NCBI GenBank assembly: GCA_017744285.1
Contig: JAGIBP010000013.1
Coordinates: 1-64,000, forward strand
Source: Variovorax sp.
GTDB lineage: Bacteria > Pseudomonadota > Gammaproteobacteria > Burkholderiales > Burkholderiaceae_C
Reading direction: 5' to 3'
DNA: 64,000 nucleotides
This document shows positions 52,711-60,528 of the stretch, piece by piece. A model generated the notes under the pieces. It made no database searches, was not told the origin of the DNA, and worked only from the letters and a program-made list of their open reading frames with translations. Position 1 is the first letter of the stretch. Each line of letters opens with the position of its first letter. The position numbers were made by a program, and so were the translations under genes.

Positions 52711-53163
52711 ATGCACCCCCATGAACACGCTTTGCATTTCCATGAACATGAACATGGACACCACAGGCGCTATCGGCGGCTTTTCGCATGGACGGCAGTC
52801 GCGGCCTTGCTGATCGTGCTGGCGCTGGTCGCGGCCGAGATGTTCTTTCCGGAGACGGCCGCCTCCTCCTCGCCGCAGGCCAACGCGGCCACGGGCCGGC
52901 TCGACCCCGATCTCTACGACTTCCAGTTGCTGCTGCTGGTGGTGGCCATGGTGGCCTGTTTCGCCTCGCTCGCGGGTCTGGTGATCGTCGGCCTGCTCGA
53001 GTCGGCCGAACGCCGCAGGGCGCGCCGGCGCCGTGCGTTCGAAGCGCGCCTGCGCGGGCTCCCCGAGGACGCGGTGCCGCGCAAGGCGCCGAAGCTGGGC
53101 GAGCCGCGCAATGCCCGCCTGCGTGCGCTGCGCGAAGTGGCGCACTCGTTCGAGAAGACCTGA
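52711..53163 (+). CDS. His-rich N-terminus membrane protein
   Basis: Read from ATG 52711, the 150-residue protein opens with about eight His residues in 19 (MHPHEHALHFHEHEHGHH), then a transmembrane helix (WTAVAALLIVLALVAAEMF), a short periplasmic stretch, a second helix (FQLLLLVVAMVACFASLAGLVIVGLL) and a basic C-terminus. A GTG at 52690 is an alternative start. The His cluster could bind metal. Family not recognised. Confidence 0.65.
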   Translation: MHPHEHALHFHEHEHGHHRRYRRLFAWTAVAALLIVLALVAAEMFFPETAASSSPQANAATGRLDPDLYDFQLLLLVVAMVACFASLAGLVIVGLLESAERRRARRRRAFEARLRGLPEDAVPRKAPKLGEPRNARLRALREVAHSFEKT

Positions 53164-53164
53164 A

Positions 53165-53800
53165 TCACCCCACGCTGCAGACTTGTTCCGCGCCCCCGGG
53201 AAGCTGAACCCTCGCCTCGGGCCCCTTCTGCCAGAACAGCGCATCGCCCCCGGGCGCGACCGCCGTGTAGCGCGCGCCGGAAGCCGAGCGCGCGATGGTG
53301 AGCACCAGGGATTGGCGGTCGGCCCACGCGAGCAGCGCCATCGGCGGCTCGACATTCACGAACGTCGCCTGGATCTCTTTGGCCCCCTGCGGACAACGCA
53401 CCGCCACCGGGCCGAGGCTCACGCCGTGCGCATCGTCGCTTCGCGCGGCGGGGAACTGCGCGCGCAATTCGCCGATGCGGCTCATCGCGCTGTCGCGGAT
53501 GCAGGCCGCGAGGTCACCGGCCTTCCAGCAATCGTTGCGGCCCTTGATCCAGCCGCGCTGCGTGGCGATGAGTTCCTTCCTGCGCTGCGCATCCAGGCTC
53601 CGGCCGCCGAGCGCCAGGCGGTAGAGGCGGGCGATCTCGCGGTCGAGCGCGGCGAGCGTGCCGTCCTGGCAGATCGCCTGCTCGGCCGCGCCGGACGCCT
53701 TGGCGCAAGAGAAGCTCGGCGGCGCCGCCGACACAGGTGGCGCGGCAACGAGCGAGAGCGCAAGACTCAGCATCATGGCCCGCAGGCTCGCGTGCGGCAT
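53165..53800 (-). CDS. LprI-like / MliC-like two-domain periplasmic protein (probable lysozyme inhibitor)
   Basis: The 211-residue protein has a Sec signal ending VSAAPPS. An LprI-type (DUF1311) domain at about 28-110 carries paired Cys (SFSCAKASGAAEQAICQDGTLAALDREIARLY, GRNDCWKAGDLAACI). The C-terminal segment resembles MliC, with SGARYTAVAPGGDALFWQKGPEARVQLPGG followed by a Cys. Both families include inhibitors of c-type lysozyme. It is convergent with the preceding gene, leaving one base between stop codons. Confidence 0.75.
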   Translation of the reverse strand: MPHASLRAMMLSLALSLVAAPPVSAAPPSFSCAKASGAAEQAICQDGTLAALDREIARLYRLALGGRSLDAQRRKELIATQRGWIKGRNDCWKAGDLAACIRDSAMSRIGELRAQFPAARSDDAHGVSLGPVAVRCPQGAKEIQATFVNVEPPMALLAWADRQSLVLTIARSASGARYTAVAPGGDALFWQKGPEARVQLPGGAEQVCSVG

Positions 53801-53907
53801 CGCGGCATGTCCTTTCTGGCGTCGGCCACGCCCAGGTTCGACAATGAGGGCGCTCGAATGCGCCCCTGGCGGCCGATCCTACCCGTCCAACCGAAAGGCT
53901 TCCCTTC

Positions 53908-54723
53908 ATGACACCGACCGTTGCACAGAAGCGCGCGGCGTTCCGCGCCCTCCATCGGCAGGGCTGCTTCGTCCTGCCCAATCCATGGGACGCCGGCAGC
54001 GCGCGCTACCTGCAGCGCCTGGGCTTCCAGGCCCTCGCGACGACGAGTTCGGGCTTTGCGTGGTCGCAGGGCCGCCGCGATGGTGCCGTGGCGCGCGAGA
54101 CCGTGCTCGCGCACCTGCGCCAGATGGTCGCCGCCACCGAGCTGCCGGTGAATGCGGACTTCGAGAACGGCTTCGGCCGCGATCCGCAGGCCGTGGCGCA
54201 AAGCGTGCGCATGGCGATCGATACCGGCGTGGCGGGGCTCTCGATCGAGGACTCGACCGGCGATCCCGCCGCGCCGCTCTTCGAGCTCGACGTCGCGGTG
54301 GCGCGGCTGCGCGCGGCGCGCGGCGCCATCGACCAGGAAGGCGGCGACACCCTTCTGGTGGGGCGCGCCGAGAACTTCTTCGCCGGCCGCCCCGACCTCG
54401 ACGATGCGATCCGGCGACTCAAGGCCTACGCGGACGCAGGCGCCGACTGCCTCTATGCGCCGGGCATCCGCACGCGCGAGCAGATCGCCGCCGTGGTCGC
54501 CGCGGTCGCGCCCAAGCCGGTCAACCTGCTGGTCGGCGCGACGAGCGAGTTCACCCTCGCCGACATCGAAGCCCTGGGCGTGCGCCGCGTGAGCGTCGGC
54601 GGTGCGCTCGCGCGTGCCGCGTGGGGCGGCTTCATGCGCGCCGGCCGCGCACTGGCCGAGGGGCGCTTCGACGGATTCGCCGACGCCGCCTCGGGAGCCG
54701 AGCTCAACGACCTCTTCCGCTAG
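53908..54723 (+). CDS. Isocitrate lyase/phosphoenolpyruvate mutase superfamily enzyme
   Basis: The 271-residue TIM-barrel protein has FVLPNPWDAGSARYLQRLGFQALATTSSGFAW near the N-terminus, VNADFENGFGRDP near 83, GLSIEDSTGD near 110, VGRAENFFAGRPDLDDAIRRLKAYADAGADCLYAPGI near 150-190 and VNLLVG. These features are typical of the carboxyvinyl-phosphonate phosphorylmutase-like branch that cleaves or forms C-C bonds in 2-hydroxy dicarboxylates. The KKCG motif of isocitrate lyase is absent. It stands alone; the substrate is unknown. Confidence 0.82.
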   Translation: MTPTVAQKRAAFRALHRQGCFVLPNPWDAGSARYLQRLGFQALATTSSGFAWSQGRRDGAVARETVLAHLRQMVAATELPVNADFENGFGRDPQAVAQSVRMAIDTGVAGLSIEDSTGDPAAPLFELDVAVARLRAARGAIDQEGGDTLLVGRAENFFAGRPDLDDAIRRLKAYADAGADCLYAPGIRTREQIAAVVAAVAPKPVNLLVGATSEFTLADIEALGVRRVSVGGALARAAWGGFMRAGRALAEGRFDGFADAASGAELNDLFR

Positions 54724-54802
54724 CGACCGAGGGCGAGCGCCTACGCCGGACGAAGGCGCTGCCCCACCCGTGGGAACACGGTTCACAGGCAAGGTCACCG
54801 GC

Positions 54803-55000
54803 ATGAAAGCCTCCCTCGCATTCCTCCTTGCCGCCGCGGCGCTGACCGGCTGCGTGGCCGTCCCCTACGACGCCGGGCCGCCGCCGCGCGCCCACTACGA
54901 CCGCCCGCCGCCGCCACCCCCGCGTGCGATGCGCGACGACGATCGCGACGGCGTGCCGAACCGCTACGACCGCCGGCCCGACAACCCCTACCGCTACTGA
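54803..55000 (+). CDS. Small Pro-rich lipoprotein with a Ca-binding-like repeat
   Basis: The 65-residue product has a lipoprotein signal (MKASLAFLLAAAALTGC, lipidated Cys17), a Pro-rich linker with a run of six prolines, and the terminal DDDRDGVPNRYDRRPDNP. This resembles one thrombospondin type-3 calcium-binding repeat (DxDxDGxxDxxD). Similar tiny lipoproteins are common in Burkholderiales; function unknown. Confidence 0.7.
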   Translation: MKASLAFLLAAAALTGCVAVPYDAGPPPRAHYDRPPPPPPRAMRDDDRDGVPNRYDRRPDNPYRY

Positions 55001-55046
55001 AGCCGCGCGACTGTCGCGCCGTCGCTTCCGAGCGCAGCGGACGACG

Positions 55047-56348
55047 TCACGGCGCCTGCAGGCGCCTGAGCAGTTCCAGCGTCGGGAACCCGTCGGCGAC
55101 CAGCCCCGCGCTCGCCTGGTAGCGCCGCACTGCGGCGCGGGTCGCGGGGCCGAGCAGGCCATCGGGTTCGCCGCTCCCGAAGCCCTGCTGGTTCAGCGCG
55201 TTCTGCAGCTCGATCACCTGGCTGCGCGTGAGCGGCGTCAGCTCGCGCGGCCAGGGTGCCTGCACGCCGGGTCCGCCCTCGAGGCGCTGCGCGAGCAGGC
55301 CGACCGCGAGCGCATAGCTGTCGGAGTTGTTGTAGCGCAGGATCGCCCGGTAGTTGGGCCCGACCAGGAAGGCCGGACCGCGCGCACCGGCCGGCAGCAG
55401 GATCGCGCCGTCGGCGAACTCGGGTAGCGGCCGCCCGTCCATGCTGCGCACGCCTTCGGCCGCCCACTGGCTGCCCGCCTGCCGCACGGCCCGATCGGCG
55501 CGGGCGTAGTCGAAGTTCGGCGGCAACTGCACCTCCACGCCCCAGGGCTGTCCGCGCTGCCAGCCCGAGCTCGCGAGGAAGTTCGCGGTCGAGGCGATCA
55601 CGTCGGGCATGCTGCCCCAGATGTCGCGCCGGCCGTCGCCGTCGGCATCGACCGCGTAGCGCAGGAAGTTCGACGGCAGGAACTGCGTCTGCCCCATCGC
55701 GCCGGCCCACGAGCCGACCATGCGCGCATGGTCGATGTCGCCGTTCTCGATGATCCGGAGCGCCGCGCGCAGCTCGCCGCGCGCCCAGTCCCTGCGGCGG
55801 CCCTCGTAGGCGAGCGTCGCGAGCGCATCGATGGCTGGCGTGCTGCCGTAGTTGCCGCCGTAGTTGCTCTCGATGCCCCAGATCGCAACGATGATGCTCG
55901 CCGGCACCCCGTAGCGCTCGGAGGCCGCGTCGGCGGCCGAGCGAACCTGCGCGAGCCTGTCCTGCCCGGTCGCGACGCGCTGCGCGGACACGGCCGTGTC
56001 GAGATACTCCCAGATGGGCCGCACGAACTCAGGCTGGGCGCGATCGAGTTCGATCACGCGCGGCAGGTACTGCACGTTGTCGAAGGCATCGCGCAGCGCG
56101 GCCTCGCCGACGCCGGCCGCACGCATCTCGGCGCGGAAATCGGCAACCCAGCGGGCGAAGCCCTGCTCGCTGCCCGCCTGCGCGGCGGGCTGCGGCGCGC
56201 GGGCCGCGGCGGAGGGCGGCGGTGATGGCTGAGCGGGCGCGGCCGGCGGCGGTTGCTGCGGCGTGGCGCAGCCCGCGAGGGCCGCGATGGCCAGCACGCA
56301 GGCGGTGCGCCGCGCCAGGCCGGGCGATGAGGCGTGGGTTCTCTGCAT
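55047..56348 (-). CDS. Lytic murein transglycosylase, MltB family, with peptidoglycan-binding domain
   Basis: From ATG 56348 the 433-residue lipoprotein has signal ACVLAIAALAGCATP (lipidated Cys27), a Pro/Ala-rich linker and a MltB catalytic domain with the active Glu in IIVAIWGIESNYGGNYG. Supporting motifs are LATLAYEGRRRDWARGEL, GSWAGAMGQTQFLPSNFLRYAVDADGDGRRDIWGS and DVIASTANFLASSGW. A PG-binding-1 domain ends the protein (QVIELQNALNQQGFGSGEPDGLLGPATRAAVRRYQ). It cleaves peptidoglycan to anhydromuropeptides at the outer membrane. Starts at 56357 or 56417 are possible. Confidence 0.92.
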   Translation of the reverse strand: MQRTHASSPGLARRTACVLAIAALAGCATPQQPPPAAPAQPSPPPSAAARAPQPAAQAGSEQGFARWVADFRAEMRAAGVGEAALRDAFDNVQYLPRVIELDRAQPEFVRPIWEYLDTAVSAQRVATGQDRLAQVRSAADAASERYGVPASIIVAIWGIESNYGGNYGSTPAIDALATLAYEGRRRDWARGELRAALRIIENGDIDHARMVGSWAGAMGQTQFLPSNFLRYAVDADGDGRRDIWGSMPDVIASTANFLASSGWQRGQPWGVEVQLPPNFDYARADRAVRQAGSQWAAEGVRSMDGRPLPEFADGAILLPAGARGPAFLVGPNYRAILRYNNSDSYALAVGLLAQRLEGGPGVQAPWPRELTPLTRSQVIELQNALNQQGFGSGEPDGLLGPATRAAVRRYQASAGLVADGFPTLELLRRLQAP

Positions 56349-56544
56349 CCTGTGCATTGTCTCGCGATGCGTTCGCCTTCCCGGCCGCAACGAAGCGCGG
56401 GACGCCGGCACTTGCAACTCGACACCGCGTCAGCCCGGTCCTATAGTCGCCTTCCTCCTGGGCCGCGACAGCCCCCGGAAGATGCCGCGGCCGCCCGCGG
56501 CGCAGGAGATCTCGACCGTGCATATCCACAACCAAGGAGACGCA

Positions 56545-57537
56545 ATGAAGAAGTCGATTCTCGTGCTCGCAGGCGCGGTGCTCGCCGCCCTCCTCGCCGC
56601 CGCGCCGGCCATGGCCCAGAAGAAAACGCTGGCCGTGGTGGTGAAGGGCCTGGACAACCCATTCTTCACCGTGCTGGGCGACGGCTGCGCGCTCTGGAAC
56701 AAGGAGAACGCGAGCGCCGAGTACACCTGCCTCTACACCGGCCCGGCGTCGAGCGCCGACGAGGCCGGCGAAGTCCAGATCGTCGAGGACCTCATCAACA
56801 AGGGCGTGGCGGGCATCGCGATCTCGCCGTCGAACGCGCCGGCCATGGCGACGATGCTCAAGGCCAAGAACCCGAAGATGCCGATCATGACCATCGATGC
56901 CGACCTCGCGGCTGCGGACCGCGCGCTGCGCAAGACCTACCTGGGCACCAACAACTACGACATGGGCGTGCTGATGGCCAAGCACCTGAAGGAACTCAAG
57001 CCCAGCGGCGGCACCGTGTGCATGCAGCTCGGCAACGTCGCGGCCGACAACATCAACGCGCGCGCGGCGGGCTTGCGCGACACCATCGGCGGCAAGAAGG
57101 GCATCGACCGGCTCAAGGGCGAAGGCGGCTGGACCGAGATCGCGGGCTGCCCCCTGTTCACCAACGACCAGATCGACCTCGCGAACCAGCAGATGTCGGA
57201 CGTGTTCACCAAGAACCCGAAGCTCGACGCCTTCATCCTGGTGGGCGGCTGGGCGCAGTTCGGTCCGCAGGCCTACGCGCAGGTGACCGACCAGGTGATG
57301 CCCAAGCTCAAGTCGAAGGAGCTGGTCATCATCGCGGGCGACACGCTGCCGCCGCAGCTCGACGCGCTGAAGGCGGGCCGCAGCCACGCGCAGATCGGCC
57401 AGCGTCCCTTCGAGATGGGCCACCGCGCGCCGGCCGTGCTGATCGACCTGATCAACGGCAAGCAGGTGGCCGACCCGCTCTACACCGGCCTCGACGAGTG
57501 CGTGCCGACCAACCTGGACAAATGCCCGGCGAAGTGA
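56545..57537 (+). CDS. Sugar-type ABC substrate-binding protein (periplasmic-binding-protein family 4)
   Basis: The 330-residue protein has a signal peptide ending AAPAMAQ and a ribose-binding-protein fold: TLAVVVKGLDNPFFTVLGDGCALWNKE, GVAGIAISPSNAPAMATMLK, MPIMTIDADL, YLGTNNYDMGVLMAKHL and AFILVGGWAQFGPQAY. ATG 56545 has AAGGAG 5 bases upstream. Relatives take up pentoses, hexoses or sugar alcohols. It leads a three-gene importer whose permease is broken. Confidence 0.9.
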   Translation: MKKSILVLAGAVLAALLAAAPAMAQKKTLAVVVKGLDNPFFTVLGDGCALWNKENASAEYTCLYTGPASSADEAGEVQIVEDLINKGVAGIAISPSNAPAMATMLKAKNPKMPIMTIDADLAAADRALRKTYLGTNNYDMGVLMAKHLKELKPSGGTVCMQLGNVAADNINARAAGLRDTIGGKKGIDRLKGEGGWTEIAGCPLFTNDQIDLANQQMSDVFTKNPKLDAFILVGGWAQFGPQAYAQVTDQVMPKLKSKELVIIAGDTLPPQLDALKAGRSHAQIGQRPFEMGHRAPAVLIDLINGKQVADPLYTGLDECVPTNLDKCPAK

Positions 57538-58283
57538 CCGCCCCGCCCGTGCTGGAGCTCTCGCGGATCTCCAGGCATTTCGGTGCGATCCAGGCGCTCA
57601 GCGACGTCTCGCTGTCGCTGCGGGCCGGCGAGGTCGTCGGCCTCATGGGCGACAACGGGGCCGGCAAGTCGACGCTGGTGAAGATCGTCGCGGGCAACTA
57701 TCCGCCCAGCGGCGGCACGCTGCGCATGGCGGGGCGCGAGGTGGCCTTCCGCAAGCCGGCCGATGCACGCGGCGAAGGGATCGAGGTCGTCTACCAGGAC
57801 CTCGCGCTGTGCGACAACCTCACGGCGGCCGAGAACGTGTACCTCGGGCGCGAACTGCGCGTGGGCATCGGTCCGTTCAAGGTGCTCGACTACCGCGCGA
57901 TGTTCCAGCGCGCCGGCGAGCTCTTCGCCGAACTCAAGTCCGAGACCCGCCCGCGCGACCTGGTGCGGCGCATGTCCGGCGGCCAGCGCCAGGCGGTGGC
58001 GATCGCGCGCACGCGCCTGGCCGACCCGCGCATCGTGCTCATGGACGAGCCCACCGCGGCGATCAGCGTGCGGCAGATCGCCGAGGTGCTGAGCCTGATC
58101 CGCCGCCTGCGCGACCACGGCATCGCGGTGGTGCTGATCAGCCACCGCATGCCGGACGTCTTCGCGGTGGCCGACCGCATCGTCGTGCTGCGCCGGGGCG
58201 CCAAGGTGGCCGACAAGCCGATCGCGCAAAGCTCGCCCGAGGAAGTGACCGGCCTCATCACCGGCGCCATCGAGCACGCCTGA
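57522..58283 (+). CDS. Sugar-type ABC transporter ATPase (single-domain)
   Basis: The 253-residue ATPase has Walker A GDNGAGKST near residue 43, VVYQDLALCDNLTAAENVYLGREL after the Q-loop (typical of sugar systems), signature MSGGQRQAVAIARTRL, Walker B IVLMDEPTAAISV and the switch ISHRMPDVFAVADRIVVLRRG. It has one nucleotide-binding domain, where E. coli RbsA has two in tandem, as in FrcA-type importers. ATG 57522 and GTG 57534 are both possible starts; both overlap the preceding gene. Confidence 0.9.
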   Translation: MPGEVTAPPVLELSRISRHFGAIQALSDVSLSLRAGEVVGLMGDNGAGKSTLVKIVAGNYPPSGGTLRMAGREVAFRKPADARGEGIEVVYQDLALCDNLTAAENVYLGRELRVGIGPFKVLDYRAMFQRAGELFAELKSETRPRDLVRRMSGGQRQAVAIARTRLADPRIVLMDEPTAAISVRQIAEVLSLIRRLRDHGIAVVLISHRMPDVFAVADRIVVLRRGAKVADKPIAQSSPEEVTGLITGAIEHA

Positions 58284-58292
58284 GGAGATCAG

Positions 58293-59316
58293 ATGGCCGC
58301 GACGCTCGAAGAACACATCGACCGCCGCGCCCACGGCACCTGGTTCGGCTGGCTGCTGGGCCAGCAGACCTTCTGGGTCTCGGTGGCAGCCGTCACGGCC
58401 TTCGTGGTGCTCTCGCTCGCGAGCGACGTGTTCGCGACGCAGGAACCTGTTCAACGTCACGCGCAACTTCGCCTTCGTCGCGATCATCGCGATCGGCATG
58501 ACCGCGGTGATCGTCACCGGCGGCATCGATCTCTCGGTCGGCGCGGTGCTGGTGCTCTCGGGCATGGTGATCGGCATGACGATGCATGCGGGCCTGTCGA
58601 TCTGGCTGGCGATTCCGCTCGCGCTCGGCGCGGCGCTGGCGGTGGGCGCGCTCAACGGCCTGATGATCGCCTATGTCGGCGTGCCGCCCTTCGTGGTCAC
58701 GCTGGGCATGCTGTCGATCGCGCGCAGCCTGGCGATGGTGCTGTCGAACAACCGCATGGTCTACGAGTTCGGGCCCGACCAGCCCAGGCTGCTGGCGCTG
58801 GGCGGCGGCTTCGTCGACCTCGCCCTGCCCTTCGTGGACCCGATACGGATCCCGAGCCCGGTGATCTTCCTCGCGGTGCTGCTGGTGCTCGCGAGCATCG
58901 TCTTTCGCTGGACGCGCTGGGGGCGCCACCTGTACGCCATCGGCGGCAACGAACGCGCGGCGACCATGACCGGCGTGCCCGTGAAGCGCGTGAAGGTCAG
59001 CGTCTACATGTTCTGCAGCCTGTGCGCGGGCATCGCGGGCATCCTCGAAGTGGGCTGGCTCGGCACCGTGACGACCAGCCTCGGGCAGGGCATGGAGCTG
59101 TCGGTGATCGCCGCCTCGGTGATCGGCGGCACCAACCTGGCCGGCGGCGTGGGCACGGCCTTCGGCGCGGTGGTGGGCGCGGCGCTGATCGAGGTGATCC
59201 GCAACAGCCTGATCCTGCTGGGCATCAGCACCTTCTGGCAGGGCAGCTTCGTGGGCAGCTTCATCATCGTCGCGGTGCTGTTCGACCGGCTGCGCGCGCG
59301 CCGCGCGAACGACTGA
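58293..59316 (+). pseudogene. Sugar ABC permease (RbsC-like), frameshifted near codon 50
   Basis: From ATG 58293 (GAGGAG site) the frame encodes an N-terminal membrane segment ending SLASDVFATQE, then turns to nonsense. The true protein continues in the +1 frame from about 58447 (LFNVTRNFAFVAIIAIGMTAVIVTGGIDLSVG) and runs to 59316 with the RbsC landmarks TLGMLSIARSLAMVLSNN, RWGRHLYAIGGNERAA and SVIGGTNLAGGVGTAFGAVVGA. Homologues usually read QENLFNV here, so two bases seem to be missing around 58443-58447. The alternative is an assembly error. Confidence 0.85.
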
Positions 59317-59330
59317 TGCGCGCAAGAGGA

Positions 59331-59951
59331 TCAGGCCGGCGAGAAGCGCGCCCCCGAGGTCCTGACGCCCCAGATCAGCTCCACCAGCGCCGTGTTGTTG
59401 AGCAGCGGCTCGCCTTCGAGGATCAGCGAATAGGCCACGCCATCCACCCAGAAGGGCACGAACGAGGTCGAGGGCAGGAGCATGGCGGCGTCCTGGTGGA
59501 AGGCCACGAAGCGGCCGGCCCCGGGCCAGCCCCGGTGCCGCTGCCGCGCCGCGAACTCCGAGAAGTCGGCCGCGGCCGCGCAGAGGATGTCGGCTTGCTC
59601 CTGCGTATAGCCGACCCGGCCGATGCAGAAGCCGCCCTCCGACGCCAGCGCCGCCGTCCTTTGCCCGGACAGGCCCGCGATCACGTGGGGAAGGAAGTTG
59701 TCGAGCCGGACATCGGGCGCGCGCAGCTCGCGCATCACCGTGTGCACCCAGCCCTCGCGCGTGGCCTGCGCCAGCAGTTCGCCCCGGCCGCTTCCGGCCT
59801 GGACCCAGGCGGCGGCGTGGGGTGCGATGTCGGCGCCCATCAGGGTCTGCAGTTGCGCCCAGTGCGGCGCGGGATGCAGCTCGGCGAACGCCTGGAGCGC
59901 GCCGAAAGGCGTCAGCATCAGCCGCACGTCCGGCTCGGTCATCAATGTCAT
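59331..59951 (-). CDS. Hypothetical protein closing the small-GTPase operon
   Basis: The 206-residue product has no signal peptide or membrane span. It contains an Ala/His/Trp-rich N-terminal half (LHPAPHWAQLQTLM, ATREGWVHTVMRELRAPDVRLDNFLPHVIAG) and a beta-rich C-terminal part (YSLILEGEPLLNNTALVELIWGVRTSG). No family recognised. It overlaps the GTPase gene by ATGA, so it is translated with it and is probably a partner. An ATG three codons later (59942) is possible. Confidence 0.75.
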   Translation of the reverse strand: MTLMTEPDVRLMLTPFGALQAFAELHPAPHWAQLQTLMGADIAPHAAAWVQAGSGRGELLAQATREGWVHTVMRELRAPDVRLDNFLPHVIAGLSGQRTAALASEGGFCIGRVGYTQEQADILCAAAADFSEFAARQRHRGWPGAGRFVAFHQDAAMLLPSTSFVPFWVDGVAYSLILEGEPLLNNTALVELIWGVRTSGARFSPA

Positions 59952-60520
59952 CGGATGGGATCCTGAAGCTCGGGCGCGCCGGCATCGGCGCCCGCGAGGG
60001 GGTCGATGGCGAAGATCAGCGACTGCACGAGCGCCGCCATGTGCGCGCGCTCCCGCGCGTCCGCGTGCATGACGGTGGGCACGATGCCCAGCCGGGTCAT
60101 CTCGTCGCCGATCCGCTGGCGCGTGTCCCACTCGCCGGCCTCGGCGTGCGTGACGCCGACCACGACCGCGGACCGGTCGATGAGCGCGCGAAATTCGTGC
60201 AGGTAGGTGCGCAGGTCGTCCAGCGGCGCGGGCGCGCTGGCGTCGATCAGCAGGACCAGGCCCAGCGCGTTCTCCGCCAGGATGTCCCACATGAAGTCGA
60301 AGCGCTTCTGGCCCGGCGTGCCGTAGAGGCGCACCTGGTCGCCGCTGGCCAGCTTCATGAGGCCGAAGTCCATGGCGACGGTGGTCGTCGCCTTCAGGTT
60401 GCGCACGTGGTCCGAGGCGCCGGCCTCGGTGCGAACGACCTCGATGTCCGAGAGGGACTGGATCGCGGTGGTCTTTCCCGAACCCACCGGGCCGGCGAAG
60501 AGGATCTTGTAGACAGCCAT
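59948..60520 (-). CDS. Small GTPase of the conservon CvnD/COG2229 type
   Basis: The 190-residue protein has a P-loop in ILFAGPVGSGKTTAIQSLSDIE (residues 6-27), a switch I region with LKATTTVAMDFGLMKL, a G3 motif variant VRLYGTPGQKRFDFMWDILAENALGLVLLID, and VVGVTHAEAGEWDTR at the G4 position, where NKxD is replaced by THAE. The layout matches the Ras-like GTPases of Streptomyces conservons (CvnD) and is related to MglA. A roadblock protein, the usual partner, is encoded at the head of the operon. GTP preference over ATP is uncertain because the specificity motif is altered. Confidence 0.85.
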   Translation of the reverse strand: MAVYKILFAGPVGSGKTTAIQSLSDIEVVRTEAGASDHVRNLKATTTVAMDFGLMKLASGDQVRLYGTPGQKRFDFMWDILAENALGLVLLIDASAPAPLDDLRTYLHEFRALIDRSAVVVGVTHAEAGEWDTRQRIGDEMTRLGIVPTVMHADARERAHMAALVQSLIFAIDPLAGADAGAPELQDPIR

Positions 60521-60528
60521 GGTCGCCT

